Assembly (NCBI GenBank): GCA_934527315.1 | Contig: CAKTAK010000006.1 | Coordinates: 3,759-67,758 of the forward strand | DNA length: 64,000 nt | Direction: 5' to 3' | Origin: HGM13010 sp934527315 | GTDB taxonomy: Bacteria; Bacillota; Clostridia; Oscillospirales; Oscillospiraceae | In this document: positions 41,157 to 50,287 of the stretch, piece after piece | How positions within the stretch are numbered: position 1 is the first letter of the stretch | How the letters are laid out: every line of letters begins with the position of its first letter | Notes under the pieces: generated by a model | What the model saw: the letters and a program-made list of their open reading frames with translations, nothing else | What the model was told of the DNA's origin: nothing | Database searches by the model: none | Translations under genes and position numbers: made by a program

Positions 41157-41266
41157 TACCGACGTGTAACCAGTATGTTTCTTGTAATCCCTTTGTGATT
41201 CTGTTATCATAAAAGTAATTGATGATTGGCCTGGACTATGGGCAGAGGGGAAGGAACGTAACAATC

Positions 41267-42019
41267 ATGGTAAGAGCAGCAATTTTGGTGTCCGGCGAGG
41301 GGCGGCGTATGCGCGCACTGCTGGACAGTGCCTTTTTTCACGAAATCGACAATCTGGAGATTGCCGGCGTGATCTGCTCCGATCCGGAGGCACCGGCGCT
41401 GCGCAGTGCCCGCAGCAGCAATGTGCCGGCTTATGTGGTGGAGGAGCATTTGTTCCCCAACATCGGGTCTTACGGATTGGCCCTGCTGAATATGTTAAAG
41501 GATATTGATACGGATTTGGTGGTTCTGGCGGGATTTACTCCCGGCTTGGGCCCGGCGGCCCGGTATTACAGCGGCCGCACCATCGGCGTGTTCCCGTCGC
41601 TGATTCCTGCTTTTGAGCAGATGAGCGAGCGGCAGGCCATTCAGTCCGCTCTGGTGCGAGAGGTGCGCCTGACCGGCGCAACGTCTTACGTGGCGGACGA
41701 TGAGGGCCGGGTGGGCCATATTCTGGAGCAGCGGGCCGTTGCTGTGCAGCGGACGGATACACCGGAAACCCTGGAGGACCGGATTTTCGAGCAGGCGGAG
41801 CGGGATTTGCTGTTAGACGCGGTGAAGGCATACTGCGCTAAGGCAAAGCAGGCGGAAGAGGCGGCTGTTTTGGCGGCCAAACGTCTGGAAGAGGAAAAGG
41901 TTGCGGCTGAGGAACCACCCGCAGAACCGGCAGAAGAGCCGGAGGCGGAGACTCCCGCAGAGACACCGGAAGAACCGGCTGCGGAACCCACCGCGGAACC
42001 GGAAACAACAGAAGAATGA
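41267..42019 (+). CDS. PurN-like protein lacking the formyltransferase catalytic residues
   Basis: 250 residues. Residues 1-185 follow the glycinamide ribonucleotide formyltransferase fold (ILVSGEGRRMRALLDS, DLVVLAGFTPGLGPA, RTIGVFPSLIPAFEQ). Aligned by eye to E. coli PurN, catalytic Asn106 and His108 are Gly107 and Phe109 (GVFPSL instead of NIHPSL) and Asp144 is Arg148; the phosphate-binding GNGSN is GEGRR. The C-terminal 60 residues are an acidic, Pro/Ala/Glu-rich tail. It is therefore unlikely to be a purine-pathway enzyme. GGAAGGAA precedes the chosen ATG. No pur genes are adjacent. Confidence 0.75.
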   Translation: MVRAAILVSGEGRRMRALLDSAFFHEIDNLEIAGVICSDPEAPALRSARSSNVPAYVVEEHLFPNIGSYGLALLNMLKDIDTDLVVLAGFTPGLGPAARYYSGRTIGVFPSLIPAFEQMSERQAIQSALVREVRLTGATSYVADDEGRVGHILEQRAVAVQRTDTPETLEDRIFEQAERDLLLDAVKAYCAKAKQAEEAAVLAAKRLEEEKVAAEEPPAEPAEEPEAETPAETPEEPAAEPTAEPETTEE

Positions 42020-42023
42020 CTTG

Positions 42024-42051
42024 AAAAAACGGAGCTGCGGCTCCGTTTTTT
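42024..42051 (+). terminator. Terminator of the PurN-like gene
   Basis: AAAAAACGGAGC / GCTCCGTTTTTT stem with a TGCG loop. Confidence 0.88.
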
Positions 42052-42256
42052 GCTGTTTTCGGGCGTGGTTCCATAGATAAATCCTATAAAAACGCGCGGA
42101 AAGTAGAAAAAACAAAAATAGAAAATTCGGTGGTATATACGATGAAAATAAGCGCATTTTGTGCAAGTTGTCAAAGTTTCATGGAACAGAACTTTTGGTT
42201 CTTTCATATTTTTTAGTGTTTTTGAAAGAATTGTCATACAAATCACAAGAATACTA

Positions 42257-42265
42257 TGTTATAAT
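42257..42265 (+). promoter_or_regulatory. Extended -10 of the flavin reductase gene
   Basis: TGTTATAAT, about 50 nt before the ATG. The -35 at 17-bp spacing is poor, which an extended -10 can compensate. Confidence 0.5.
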
Positions 42266-42315
42266 CAAAACAAATTACTGGTGAGAGTACCAGAATTAAA
42301 AGGAGAGTATGAACT

Positions 42316-44247
42316 ATGGCTTTTGATGCACTGTTTTCCCCTATTAAAATTAGAGGACTGGAACTGCCCAACCGTGTCGTGCTGCCCGGCATGAACACCA
42401 AAATGACTCGTGACAAACACTTTATCGATGACAATATGATCGGTTATCATGTTGCTAAGGCTAAAGCAGGCTGCGCACTGAACGTGTTCGAAGTTGCCTC
42501 CATCTGCCCCGAGCCCCATGCTTACATGTACATGGGTCTGTACGAAGACGAAGATGTCAATCAGCTGAAGAGACTGACCGACGCTGTGCACGCAGTGGGC
42601 GGCAGAATGAGCATTCAGCTGTGGCACGGTGGTTTCACCCCCCAGCAGTTCTTCGATGAGACCAACAAGCTGGAAACTCCCGATACCTGCACCGTCGAGC
42701 GTCTGCAGGAGATCGTGAAGCTGTTCGGCCGCGGCGCACGTATGGCTGTTGCTGCCGGTTTTGACGCTGTTGAGTTCCATGCTGCACACAGCTACCTGCC
42801 TCACGAAATGCTGAGCCCCGGCACCAACCATCGTACTGACGAGTACGGCGGATCTTTCGAGAACCGTTGCCGTTTCCTGTGGGAGATCGTGGAAGAAGTC
42901 CGCGCAAACATCCCCGAGGATATGCCTTTCTTCATGCGTGTTGACTGCATCGACGAGCTGATGCAGCAGACCATGACCGAGCAGGAAATCGTTGACTTCA
43001 TCAACATTGCTGCTGATAAGGGCGTGGACGTGGCCAGCCTGTCCCGTGGTAACGCAATGTCCTTCGCTACCGTTTACGAAGTTCCTCCCTACGAGCTGGA
43101 GCCCGGCTTCAACGTGGAGAACATCTACAAGATCAAAAAGCAGATCAAGATCCCCGTCATGGGCGTTGGTCGTATCAATACTCCCGAGCTGGCTAACAAG
43201 GTCATCGAGGAAGGCAAGTTCGATCTGGTCGGTATCGGCCGTGGTCAGATCGCTGATCCTCAGTTCGTGCAGAAGGCGAAAGAGGGCCATCCCGAACTGA
43301 TCCGTAAGTGCATCGGCTGCGATCAGGGCTGCTACGACGCAGTTATCGATCCTCGCTTCAAGAGCATCACCTGCACCCGTAACCCCATGGCTTGCTTGGA
43401 GTACAAGGGCCTGCCTAAGACCGAGACCCCGAAGAAGGTCATGATCATCGGCGGCGGCATGGGCGGCATGATGGCAGCTGAGATTCTGAAACAGCGCGGC
43501 CACAACCCCGTGATTTTCGAAGCTTCCGATAAGCTGGGCGGTCAGTTCCTGCTGGCAGGTCTGGCTCCCATGAAGCACGAGATGACCGAGGCTGCTCAGT
43601 GGGAAGCTAAGGAAGTCGAGCGTCTGGGCATTGATGTTCGTCTGAACACCAAGGTCACCGCTGAGACCATTGCTGCTGAGAAACCCGATGAAGTCATCAT
43701 CGCTATCGGCTCCGATTACGTTGCACCCGCTATCAAGGGCGTTGACGGCGAGCACGTTTACACCCAGTACCAGGTTCTGCGCGGCGAGGCGAACCCCACC
43801 GGTAACGTGTGCGTGGTCGGCTGCGGTTCCGTGGGCTCCGAACTGGCAGAGCTGCTGGCAGACCGTGGCTGCAAGGTCACCTGCCTGGAGAAGAAGAAAG
43901 TCGGTAACGATCTGACCATGCTGCGCAGCATGTTCTTCCGTCCCGAGTGCCAGAAGTACGGCATCACCGCTCAGGGCTTCTGCAACGTCACCGAGATCGA
44001 CGGCCACACTGTGAAGTACAGCCAGACCGTTGTGAACCGTCAGACCAAAGAGCGCACCGTCACCGAGAAGACCGCAGAGTTCGACTCCGTGGTTATCTGC
44101 ACCGGCATCACCGCTCGTCCTAGCGACGACCTGAAGGCTGAGTGCGAGAAGCTGGGCGTTCCCGCTCACGTCATCGGCGATGCAAAGCAGGCTCGTACCG
44201 CTCTGTGGGCAACCCGCGAAGCATACGAAGTCGCAATGGAGATCTAA
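42316..44247 (+). CDS. FAD/FMN/4Fe-4S ene-reductase (2,4-dienoyl-CoA reductase / BaiCD-BaiH / enoate reductase family)
   Basis: 643 residues. N-terminal old-yellow-enzyme FMN barrel (FSPIKIRGLELPNRVVLPGM, IQLWHGG, GVGRINTPELANKVIEEGK), Fe-S ligands in CIGCDQGCYDAV and ITCTRNP, then an FAD dinucleotide fold (VMIIGGGMGGMMAAEIL) and an NAD fold (NVCVVGCGSVGSELAELL). Such NADH-dependent enzymes reduce activated C=C bonds in enoates, dienoyl-CoA, bile acid or steroid intermediates; the substrate is not predictable. Codon use is highly biased, implying abundant protein. AAAGGAGAG precedes the ATG. It is monocistronic with its own terminator. Confidence 0.9.
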   Translation: MAFDALFSPIKIRGLELPNRVVLPGMNTKMTRDKHFIDDNMIGYHVAKAKAGCALNVFEVASICPEPHAYMYMGLYEDEDVNQLKRLTDAVHAVGGRMSIQLWHGGFTPQQFFDETNKLETPDTCTVERLQEIVKLFGRGARMAVAAGFDAVEFHAAHSYLPHEMLSPGTNHRTDEYGGSFENRCRFLWEIVEEVRANIPEDMPFFMRVDCIDELMQQTMTEQEIVDFINIAADKGVDVASLSRGNAMSFATVYEVPPYELEPGFNVENIYKIKKQIKIPVMGVGRINTPELANKVIEEGKFDLVGIGRGQIADPQFVQKAKEGHPELIRKCIGCDQGCYDAVIDPRFKSITCTRNPMACLEYKGLPKTETPKKVMIIGGGMGGMMAAEILKQRGHNPVIFEASDKLGGQFLLAGLAPMKHEMTEAAQWEAKEVERLGIDVRLNTKVTAETIAAEKPDEVIIAIGSDYVAPAIKGVDGEHVYTQYQVLRGEANPTGNVCVVGCGSVGSELAELLADRGCKVTCLEKKKVGNDLTMLRSMFFRPECQKYGITAQGFCNVTEIDGHTVKYSQTVVNRQTKERTVTEKTAEFDSVVICTGITARPSDDLKAECEKLGVPAHVIGDAKQARTALWATREAYEVAMEI

Positions 44248-44280
44248 TTCTTCCAAGCGTCGATTCAATCAAACATACGA

Positions 44281-44311
44281 ACAGGGCACCCGATTGGGTG
44301 CCCTGTTTTTT
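44281..44311 (+). terminator. Terminator of the flavin reductase gene
   Basis: A perfect 11-bp stem (ACAGGGCACCC and complement), GATT loop, then TTTTT. Confidence 0.9.
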
Positions 44312-44390
44312 GCTGTCGATTGATCGGAATGATCTGCAATTTCCGGGCATTTTCCCGGAAAATCGAATATAAATATGGAATTTTGGTATC

Positions 44391-44422
44391 AAAAAAAAGA
44401 CCTGCTGCGGCAGGTCTTTTTT
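44391..44422. terminator. Terminator of the recJ-rel-dtd-MBL operon
   Basis: GACCTGC / GCAGGTC stem bracketed by A8 and T6, so functional in either direction; it follows the MBL gene on the minus strand. A separate 7-bp hairpin lies at 44341-44360. Confidence 0.85.
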
Positions 44423-44434
44423 GCAATTTGAAAC

Positions 44435-45061
44435 TCAGAACTCCGTGACGCCGCTGAGAGCTGCGCGGATATAGGGGTTGTAAATGCGCTCGATGGCCAA
44501 GGTGGTGGTGTCCATGTGACCGGGGTAAACCTCGTAATCACCGGGCAGCTCTGCCAGACGTTTCAGAGAGGCAAGCTCCTGAGTGGAGTTGCCGCCATCC
44601 AAATCTACGCGACCGCAGCTGTCTTTGAACAGCGTGTCGCCGGAGAACATGGCATTTTCGCACAGCAGCGTCACGCCGCCGGGGGTGTGACCGGGGGTAT
44701 ACAGCACCTTGACGGTGAGATTGCCCACTTCCACGGTGTCGCCCTCGTCATAGAACCGGGTTTCACCCACGGGGATAAAGGGATAGCCCATATTTCTGTC
44801 GCCGGGCTTGCCGCAATCTTTGGGGTGGACATACACCGGGGCACCGGTGTCTTTCTGCAGATTTGCCACGCCCATGGTGTGGTCCATGTGACCGTGGGTG
44901 AGCAGAATGGCCACACACTCCATGTGGTTGCGCTCCAGATAGTCCAGAATCATGTTGGAATCTCCGCCGGGGTCGATGACGGCGGATTTCATTGTGGTCT
45001 CATCGGTGAGAATGTAGCAGTTGGTGCCGATGAAGCCGACTTGCATGGATTTAATCAGCAT
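44435..45061 (-). CDS. MBL-fold metallohydrolase (glyoxalase II-like, YcbL type)
   Basis: 208 residues. The zinc-binding THGHMDH motif, the HTPGG motif and SGDTLF mark a glyoxalase-II-like beta-lactamase-fold hydrolase, with a likely thioester substrate. The start was set at the ATG 9 nt after GGAGG; the 30 codons upstream are not supported. It lies 86 nt after dtd at the end of the rel operon. Confidence 0.9.
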   Translation of the reverse strand: MLIKSMQVGFIGTNCYILTDETTMKSAVIDPGGDSNMILDYLERNHMECVAILLTHGHMDHTMGVANLQKDTGAPVYVHPKDCGKPGDRNMGYPFIPVGETRFYDEGDTVEVGNLTVKVLYTPGHTPGGVTLLCENAMFSGDTLFKDSCGRVDLDGGNSTQELASLKRLAELPGDYEVYPGHMDTTTLAIERIYNPYIRAALSGVTEF

Positions 45062-45147
45062 TGAATCAAACCTCCATTTGATGGGATTATGGTTGGCCCG
45101 CCAGCGATTCACAGGCGCTCGCAGGGCATTGAGTATACGATAGAAAA

Positions 45148-45591
45148 TCACAGCTCGTTGGTGTCCAACAGAATGGTCACCGGGCCGTCATTGACCGAGG
45201 CAACCTGCATATCTGCGCCGAATTCGCCGGTTTCCACGTGGAAACCGCGGTCGCGGCACTGCTGAATCACCCGCTCATACAAGGGAATGGCGGTTTCCGG
45301 CCGGGCGGCGGCAGTAAATCCCGGACGGCGGGATTTGCAATCGGCAAACAGGGTAAACTGGCTGATAATCAGAATCTGGGCGCCGGCATCGGTGGGGTTC
45401 ACATTCATTTTTCCTTGCGCGTCCTCAAATATCCGCAGACCGCAGATTTTGTCTGCGATTTTATCGGCCTGCACTTGGGTATCCGTCTGATGGACGCCCA
45501 ACAGCACCAGAAATCCGGGACCGATTTCTCCTTTTACGGTACCGTCAATGGTGACGGAGGCATTTTTGACTCGGGTTACAACAGCTCTCAC
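45148..45591 (-). CDS. dtd: D-aminoacyl-tRNA deacylase
   Basis: 147 residues. Hydrolyses D-amino acids from mischarged tRNAs. Family motifs: MRAVVTRVKNASVTIDG, SQFTLFADC (catalytic region) and the C-terminal NDGPVTILLDT (the Gly-Pro chirality-checking motif context). GTG start overlapping the rel stop by 4 bp (GTGA). dtd directly after rel is a common Firmicutes arrangement. Confidence 0.96.
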   Translation of the reverse strand: MRAVVTRVKNASVTIDGTVKGEIGPGFLVLLGVHQTDTQVQADKIADKICGLRIFEDAQGKMNVNPTDAGAQILIISQFTLFADCKSRRPGFTAAARPETAIPLYERVIQQCRDRGFHVETGEFGADMQVASVNDGPVTILLDTNEL

Positions 45592-47867
45592 GGCTGCACC
45601 GCCTTTCCGGAGCGGCTGACATTGGTCACGCCGCGCACATTACTCAATTTAGTGGAAACCAATTTCAATTCGGCGGCATCGCGCACTTCCACGGAAATGG
45701 TCAAATAGGCAATCTCGCCCTTGGTGATGGTTTGGACGGAGCGGACATTGGCACCCAGAGAGGACATGACCGTTGCCACGTCCATGAGCAGACCCACACG
45801 GTCCTTGGCCTCCAGATTCAGAGAGGTCAGATACCGGTCTGCCGGGCCGGAGGCCCATTCCACCTTAATCCAACGGCCCAATTCTGCCGGGTCGCCGGCC
45901 TCCAGCTGTTTCAGATAGTTGGGGCAATCCTTCCGGTGGACGGAAATGCCGGCACCCCGGGTGATAAAGCCGATGATGTCGTCACCGGGCACGGGGGTGC
46001 AGCATTTGGAGAATTTCACCAGACAGTTGTCCAGACCCTCCACCAGAATACCGTTGATGGGTTTCCGGTTGCTGGGCTGGGTGGCGCGTTTTTCCGCCTG
46101 CTCGTTGATTTTATCAATGAAATCCTTGGGCGGCTGGGGCACTGCTTTCTGATTGCGCACCAAATCGTCCTTGATGCGGTTGACGGTACGGGTGGCGGTA
46201 ATGCCGCCGTAACCGATGGCAGCGTACATATCGTCCAAGGTGGGGAAGGACAGATGTTTCAAAATGGTGGGCAACAGGTCCACGTCCAACACGGAGGCCA
46301 GAGGAATTCCGGCGCGTTTCAGCTCGGCGTCGAACATTTCGCGGCCGCGGAGAATGTTTTCGTCCCGTTTCTCTTTCTTGAACCACTGCTTGATTTTGGT
46401 TCTGGCGGAGGGACTCTTTGCCAGAGAAAGCCAGTCGCGGCTGGGTCCGGGAGCGGACTTGGACGTGCGGATTTCCACAACATCGCCGTTCTGGAGCTTG
46501 TAATCATAGGTCACGATGCGGCCGTTTACCGCAGCGCCCACCATGCGGTTGCCCACGCCGGAGTGAATGGCATACGCAAAGTCGATGGGGGTGGCGCCGG
46601 CGGGCAGACTGATCACGTCGCCCTTGGGAGAGAACACGTAAACCTCATCGTCGAACATATCCACTTTCAGATTGTGGAAGAAGTCCTGGTCATCGGACAA
46701 CTGCTGTGCTTCCAGCAGGGATCGGACCCATGCGAATTTTTCTTCGTCACCGGCCTTGACGCCCCGTTCACCGGATTTATATTTCCAGTGGGCGGCAATA
46801 CCGTATTCGGCAATCTGGTGCATTTCCCAGGTACGAATCTGCACCTCAAAGGGAATGCCTTCGGAGCCGATGACGGTGGTGTGCAGAGACTGATACATAT
46901 TGGGTTTCGGCGTGGAAATATAGTCCTTAAAACGTCCGGGCAGGGGCTTGAATTCATCATGAATGATGCCCAGCACGTTGTAGCAATCACCGATGGAATC
47001 CACGATGACGCGGAAGGCGCACAGGTCGAAAATGCCGGTAATATCCGTCTGCTGCGCGTACATTTTACGGTAAATGCTGTAAATATGCTTGATGCGGCCG
47101 TAAACCGTGGAGTGAATGCCCTCTTCCGCCAGACGGGATTGGATTTTGGTCTGCATAGCGTCCATGAAGGACTCCAATTCCGGCATGCGCTCGGTGAGAA
47201 TGTGGTTGATTTCCTGATAACCCACGGGGTCCAGATACTGGAGCGACAAGTCCTCCAGCTCCCATTTGACCTTTTGAATACCGAGACGGTGGGCAATGGG
47301 GGCATAAATCTCCATGGTTTCCAGAGATTTGCTCCGCTGCTTTTCCTCGCTTTGGAACTGCATGGTGCGCATATTGTGGAGACGGTCGGCCATTTTAATC
47401 AAAATGACGCGAATGTCCTTGGACATGGCCATGAGCATTTTTCGGAGGCTTTCCATCTGCGCCTCTTCCTTGCTCACCAGCTGCACACGGGTCAGTTTGG
47501 TGACACCCTCTACCAAGTCGGCTACGGTGGTGCCGAACTGCTTGGCAATCATTTCATGGGTGACGGGGGTGTCTTCCACGGTGTCATGGAGCAAAGCCGC
47601 CACGATGGAGTCCTCGTCCAGACCCATTTCCACGGTGATTTCCGCCGCGGCAATGACGTGGGTTACATAGGGGTCGCCGTTTTTCCGCCGCTGACCGGCG
47701 TGTGCCCGGGCGGCGAATTCATAAGCCCGGCGGATTCGGTCGAAATCCACGGCGATATTTGCGTCTTTGATTTTCTGTTCCAGCTCCAGATACATGGGCT
47801 CGGTTTCCTTGATTGCGTCCTCCGGGTCCAGTTCGATTTTATTTAAGGCAAGGCCGGCTTCTGTCAT
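45588..47867 (-). CDS. Bifunctional (p)ppGpp synthetase/hydrolase, RelA/SpoT family
   Basis: 759 residues with the full Rel architecture: HD hydrolase domain (GDPYVTHVIAAAEI, ALLHDTVEDT), synthetase domain (RIKHIYSIYRKMYAQQ, YQSLHTTVIG), TGS domain (VYVFSPKGDVISLPAGATPI), a zinc-finger/helical region (KCCTPVPGDDIIGFITRG) and a C-terminal ACT domain. Both catalytic domains look intact, so it should make and degrade the alarmone. AGAAGGAA precedes the ATG; it is 23 nt downstream of recJ in the same operon. Confidence 0.96.
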   Translation of the reverse strand: MTEAGLALNKIELDPEDAIKETEPMYLELEQKIKDANIAVDFDRIRRAYEFAARAHAGQRRKNGDPYVTHVIAAAEITVEMGLDEDSIVAALLHDTVEDTPVTHEMIAKQFGTTVADLVEGVTKLTRVQLVSKEEAQMESLRKMLMAMSKDIRVILIKMADRLHNMRTMQFQSEEKQRSKSLETMEIYAPIAHRLGIQKVKWELEDLSLQYLDPVGYQEINHILTERMPELESFMDAMQTKIQSRLAEEGIHSTVYGRIKHIYSIYRKMYAQQTDITGIFDLCAFRVIVDSIGDCYNVLGIIHDEFKPLPGRFKDYISTPKPNMYQSLHTTVIGSEGIPFEVQIRTWEMHQIAEYGIAAHWKYKSGERGVKAGDEEKFAWVRSLLEAQQLSDDQDFFHNLKVDMFDDEVYVFSPKGDVISLPAGATPIDFAYAIHSGVGNRMVGAAVNGRIVTYDYKLQNGDVVEIRTSKSAPGPSRDWLSLAKSPSARTKIKQWFKKEKRDENILRGREMFDAELKRAGIPLASVLDVDLLPTILKHLSFPTLDDMYAAIGYGGITATRTVNRIKDDLVRNQKAVPQPPKDFIDKINEQAEKRATQPSNRKPINGILVEGLDNCLVKFSKCCTPVPGDDIIGFITRGAGISVHRKDCPNYLKQLEAGDPAELGRWIKVEWASGPADRYLTSLNLEAKDRVGLLMDVATVMSSLGANVRSVQTITKGEIAYLTISVEVRDAAELKLVSTKLSNVRGVTNVSRSGKAVQP

Positions 47868-47890
47868 AAAAATTCCTTCTCAATTTCAAA

Positions 47891-49894
47891 TTATCGGTGG
47901 GATAGATAGCGCAGCAGCGCTGATTTGCTCAGGTCTGCTTTGCCTTGGTGGGGCAAAATCTCCACCGTGTAGCGGTCTGCGTCCTCGGTGAGACGAATCA
48001 GGCCGACTTCCTGAAAAATCCGCAGGCAAGCGCAGATTTTGCCGGGGACCAATGTAATGGGAGTGCGCTCTGCCAATCCGCTGACGGTGAAGGTAATGGG
48101 GCGGTTCGCTTTTTCCAACGTCCGCCAAACGTGGCCCAATTCCTTGCGGCTGGGAGCCAATTCCGGCACCTCCAAAGGCGCGGGGTTCATGCCGGAGAGA
48201 ATCCGGCGGCAAATGGGCGCGTCATCGGTGAGACGAATGTCCGTTACCAGCAGCTGTACGCTTTTCTGGTCCCGATAGCGGTTGATTTGCGGGGTAAAGG
48301 CCACATCGACCCGGTCGCCGGAATGTAATCCGGTTTGCGCCAATGTGTGACCGAAAAATACGGCGTCAAACAGCTGACGGCCTCGACGCAGTTTCATGCG
48401 CAGGTGCTTGCCGCCGCCGATGGGGGTAATGCTCTCCAACAGCGCGCCGGTGATGCACATAAGCGGCTTGGGGTTGCCGTTGCCGTAAGGCTCCATGGAT
48501 TCCATGGCCTCAACGCAGGCCGGGGAAAGGAGCCGGGCATCGCCGATGTGCAGCTCGCATTGCAGGTCCGGAGTATCGTCCGGGGGGCGGCGGAAGTAAT
48601 ATTCCATCAAAGCCCGGCGGAAATCGGACAGCTCATCTTTTCGAATGGACAGACCCGCAGCCAATGCGTGGCCGCCGAAAGTTTCCAGATATTCCGAACA
48701 GGCGGATAAGGCGGCGAACAAATCGAAGTTTCCATAGCTCCGGCAGGAGCCCTTGCCCTCTTCGCCGTCCAGACAAATCATTACCGACGGCACGTTGAAC
48801 TGTTCCGCCAAACGGGAGGCGGTGATGCCCACGATGCCTTTGTGCCAATGGTCGCTGGCCAGCACGATGGGGGTTCCGGCGGGCTGGTCTTCCACCATTT
48901 TGACGGCGTCGGCCCAGATTTCCTGCTCCATGGCTTGCCGCTTGGCATTCAAATCGCACAGGGTTTGGGCCATTTGGTCCGCCACAGTCCGGTCCTCGGT
49001 CATCATCAGCTGCACGGCGAACTCGGTTTTTCCCAAGCGGCCGGCGGCATTGATGCGGGGGGCCAAGGAAAAGCTGATGCTTGATGCGGTAAGCTCCTTG
49101 CCGGGAGAAATGGTTTTGTGAATCAATGCGGCCAGACCCGGGCGGGGATTGTGAATCAATTTGGTCAAACCGGCCTGCACCAGAAAACGGTTTTCCCCGA
49201 TAAGGGGCATGACATCTGCCACGGTGCCCACGGCCACCAAATCGGCATATTGCCGGAGCATTTCCTGACTGTTGCCGCTCAGGGCGCACACCAGCTTGAA
49301 TGCGACGCCGCAGCCGGCAAATCCATCGTACCCGTAGGTGCAATCTTCTCGTTTCGGGTCCACCACGGCAACGGCTTTGGGCAAATCCAAGCCCCGACAT
49401 TCGTGGTGGTCCGTAATAATAACGTCCATGCCCAAACTGCGGGCAAATTCTACCTCTTCCGCGGCGGTAATGCCGCAGTCTACGGTAATCATCAGGGTAA
49501 CACCCTCGGCGGCGAATTTTTCCACCGCCTGCCGATTCACACCGTAGCCTTCCTCCATACGGTCGGGGATATACGCGGAGCAGACCAGACCTTGATTCCG
49601 GAGATAACTGGTCAGCAGACACAAGGAAGTGATGCCGTCCACGTCATAGTCTCCGTAGACCAACACGTGTTCCTTGTTTGTGATGGCCTGATGAATCCGG
49701 ACAACGGCTTTGTCCATATCCGTCATGGTCATTGGGTCGCCCATTGCGTCGGGGCTGGGGTGGAGAAAGGTTTCCCACAGCTCCTCCGGAATTTTACGCA
49801 AGGCAAGTACCGCCTCCAATAGGGGCGTATTTGTGTCGGGATAGTCTTCTGCAGTCACCGGCCGATATGGAATTTCCCATTTTTTTGCAGACAT
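47891..49894 (-). CDS. recJ: Single-stranded-DNA-specific exonuclease RecJ
   Basis: 667 residues. DHH phosphoesterase motifs GDYDVDGITS, DCGITAAEE and DHHECRG, the DHHA1 part (VLASDHWHKGIVGITASRLAE, GHALAAGLSI) and the OB-fold region of RecJ are recognisable, followed by a roughly 100-residue C-terminal extension. It degrades ssDNA 5'-3' in recombination and mismatch repair. The start was chosen at the ATG 8 nt after GGAGG; two earlier in-frame ATGs lack support. First gene of the rel operon. Confidence 0.94.
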   Translation of the reverse strand: MSAKKWEIPYRPVTAEDYPDTNTPLLEAVLALRKIPEELWETFLHPSPDAMGDPMTMTDMDKAVVRIHQAITNKEHVLVYGDYDVDGITSLCLLTSYLRNQGLVCSAYIPDRMEEGYGVNRQAVEKFAAEGVTLMITVDCGITAAEEVEFARSLGMDVIITDHHECRGLDLPKAVAVVDPKREDCTYGYDGFAGCGVAFKLVCALSGNSQEMLRQYADLVAVGTVADVMPLIGENRFLVQAGLTKLIHNPRPGLAALIHKTISPGKELTASSISFSLAPRINAAGRLGKTEFAVQLMMTEDRTVADQMAQTLCDLNAKRQAMEQEIWADAVKMVEDQPAGTPIVLASDHWHKGIVGITASRLAEQFNVPSVMICLDGEEGKGSCRSYGNFDLFAALSACSEYLETFGGHALAAGLSIRKDELSDFRRALMEYYFRRPPDDTPDLQCELHIGDARLLSPACVEAMESMEPYGNGNPKPLMCITGALLESITPIGGGKHLRMKLRRGRQLFDAVFFGHTLAQTGLHSGDRVDVAFTPQINRYRDQKSVQLLVTDIRLTDDAPICRRILSGMNPAPLEVPELAPSRKELGHVWRTLEKANRPITFTVSGLAERTPITLVPGKICACLRIFQEVGLIRLTEDADRYTVEILPHQGKADLSKSALLRYLSHR

Positions 49895-49989
49895 GATGCA
49901 GTCCTCCATTGCCGCCGAAACAGCCCGGCAGCGGAAAGCAATTTTCATGGGGGATTCCTCGTGAAAATGCGTTTTTCTTCTAACAATAC

Positions 49990-50018
49990 ATTATAACAAA
50001 AAATATACGGTTCCGCAA
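49990..50018 (-). promoter_or_regulatory. Promoter of the recJ-rel operon
   Basis: Minus strand: TTGCGG, 17-bp spacer, TATAAT. It lies back to back with the tRNA-Leu promoter. Confidence 0.7.
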
Positions 50019-50048
50019 CAGCCGGGTGAAAAATTCCGACGGCGTTTC

Positions 50049-50077
50049 TTGACAGCCGTATGTGGGAATGATAAAAT
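50049..50077 (+). promoter_or_regulatory. tRNA-Leu promoter
   Basis: TTGACA, 17-bp spacer, TAAAAT, ending 14 nt before the tRNA 5' end. Confidence 0.85.
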
Positions 50078-50091
50078 AGTAAAACACACCT

Positions 50092-50178
50092 GCCGGTGTG
50101 GCGGAATTGGCAGACGCAAGGGACTTAAAATCCCTCGATGGCAACATCGTACCGGTTCAAGCCCGGTCACCGGCACCA
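50092..50178 (+). tRNA. tRNA-Leu (anticodon TAA)
   Basis: An 87-nt class II tRNA: acceptor GCCGGTG / CACCGGC, D-arm with AATTGGCAGACGC, anticodon stem GGGA/TCCC with loop CTTAAAA (anticodon TAA), a long variable arm (CGATGGCAACATCG), T-arm with GGTTCAAGCCC, and encoded CCA at 50176-50178. Confidence 0.96.
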
Positions 50179-50217
50179 AGTCGGAGCAAGCGAGAGAAAG
50201 CTTGCTCCGACTTTTTT
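50179..50217 (+). terminator. tRNA-Leu terminator
   Basis: A perfect 13-bp stem (AGTCGGAGCAAGC and complement) with an 8-nt loop, then TTTTT, starting directly after CCA. Confidence 0.92.
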
Positions 50218-50253
50218 GTTTCAAATTGTACCTGCTGCGCCGGAATTACAGAT

Positions 50254-50287
50254 AAAAAATATCCCCCGAGACATCGGGGGATATTTT
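50254..50287 (-). terminator. Terminator of the 126-aa protein gene
   Basis: A 14-bp stem (AAAATATCCCCCGA and complement) whose 3' side reaches the gene's stop codon; Ts follow on the minus strand. Confidence 0.8.
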
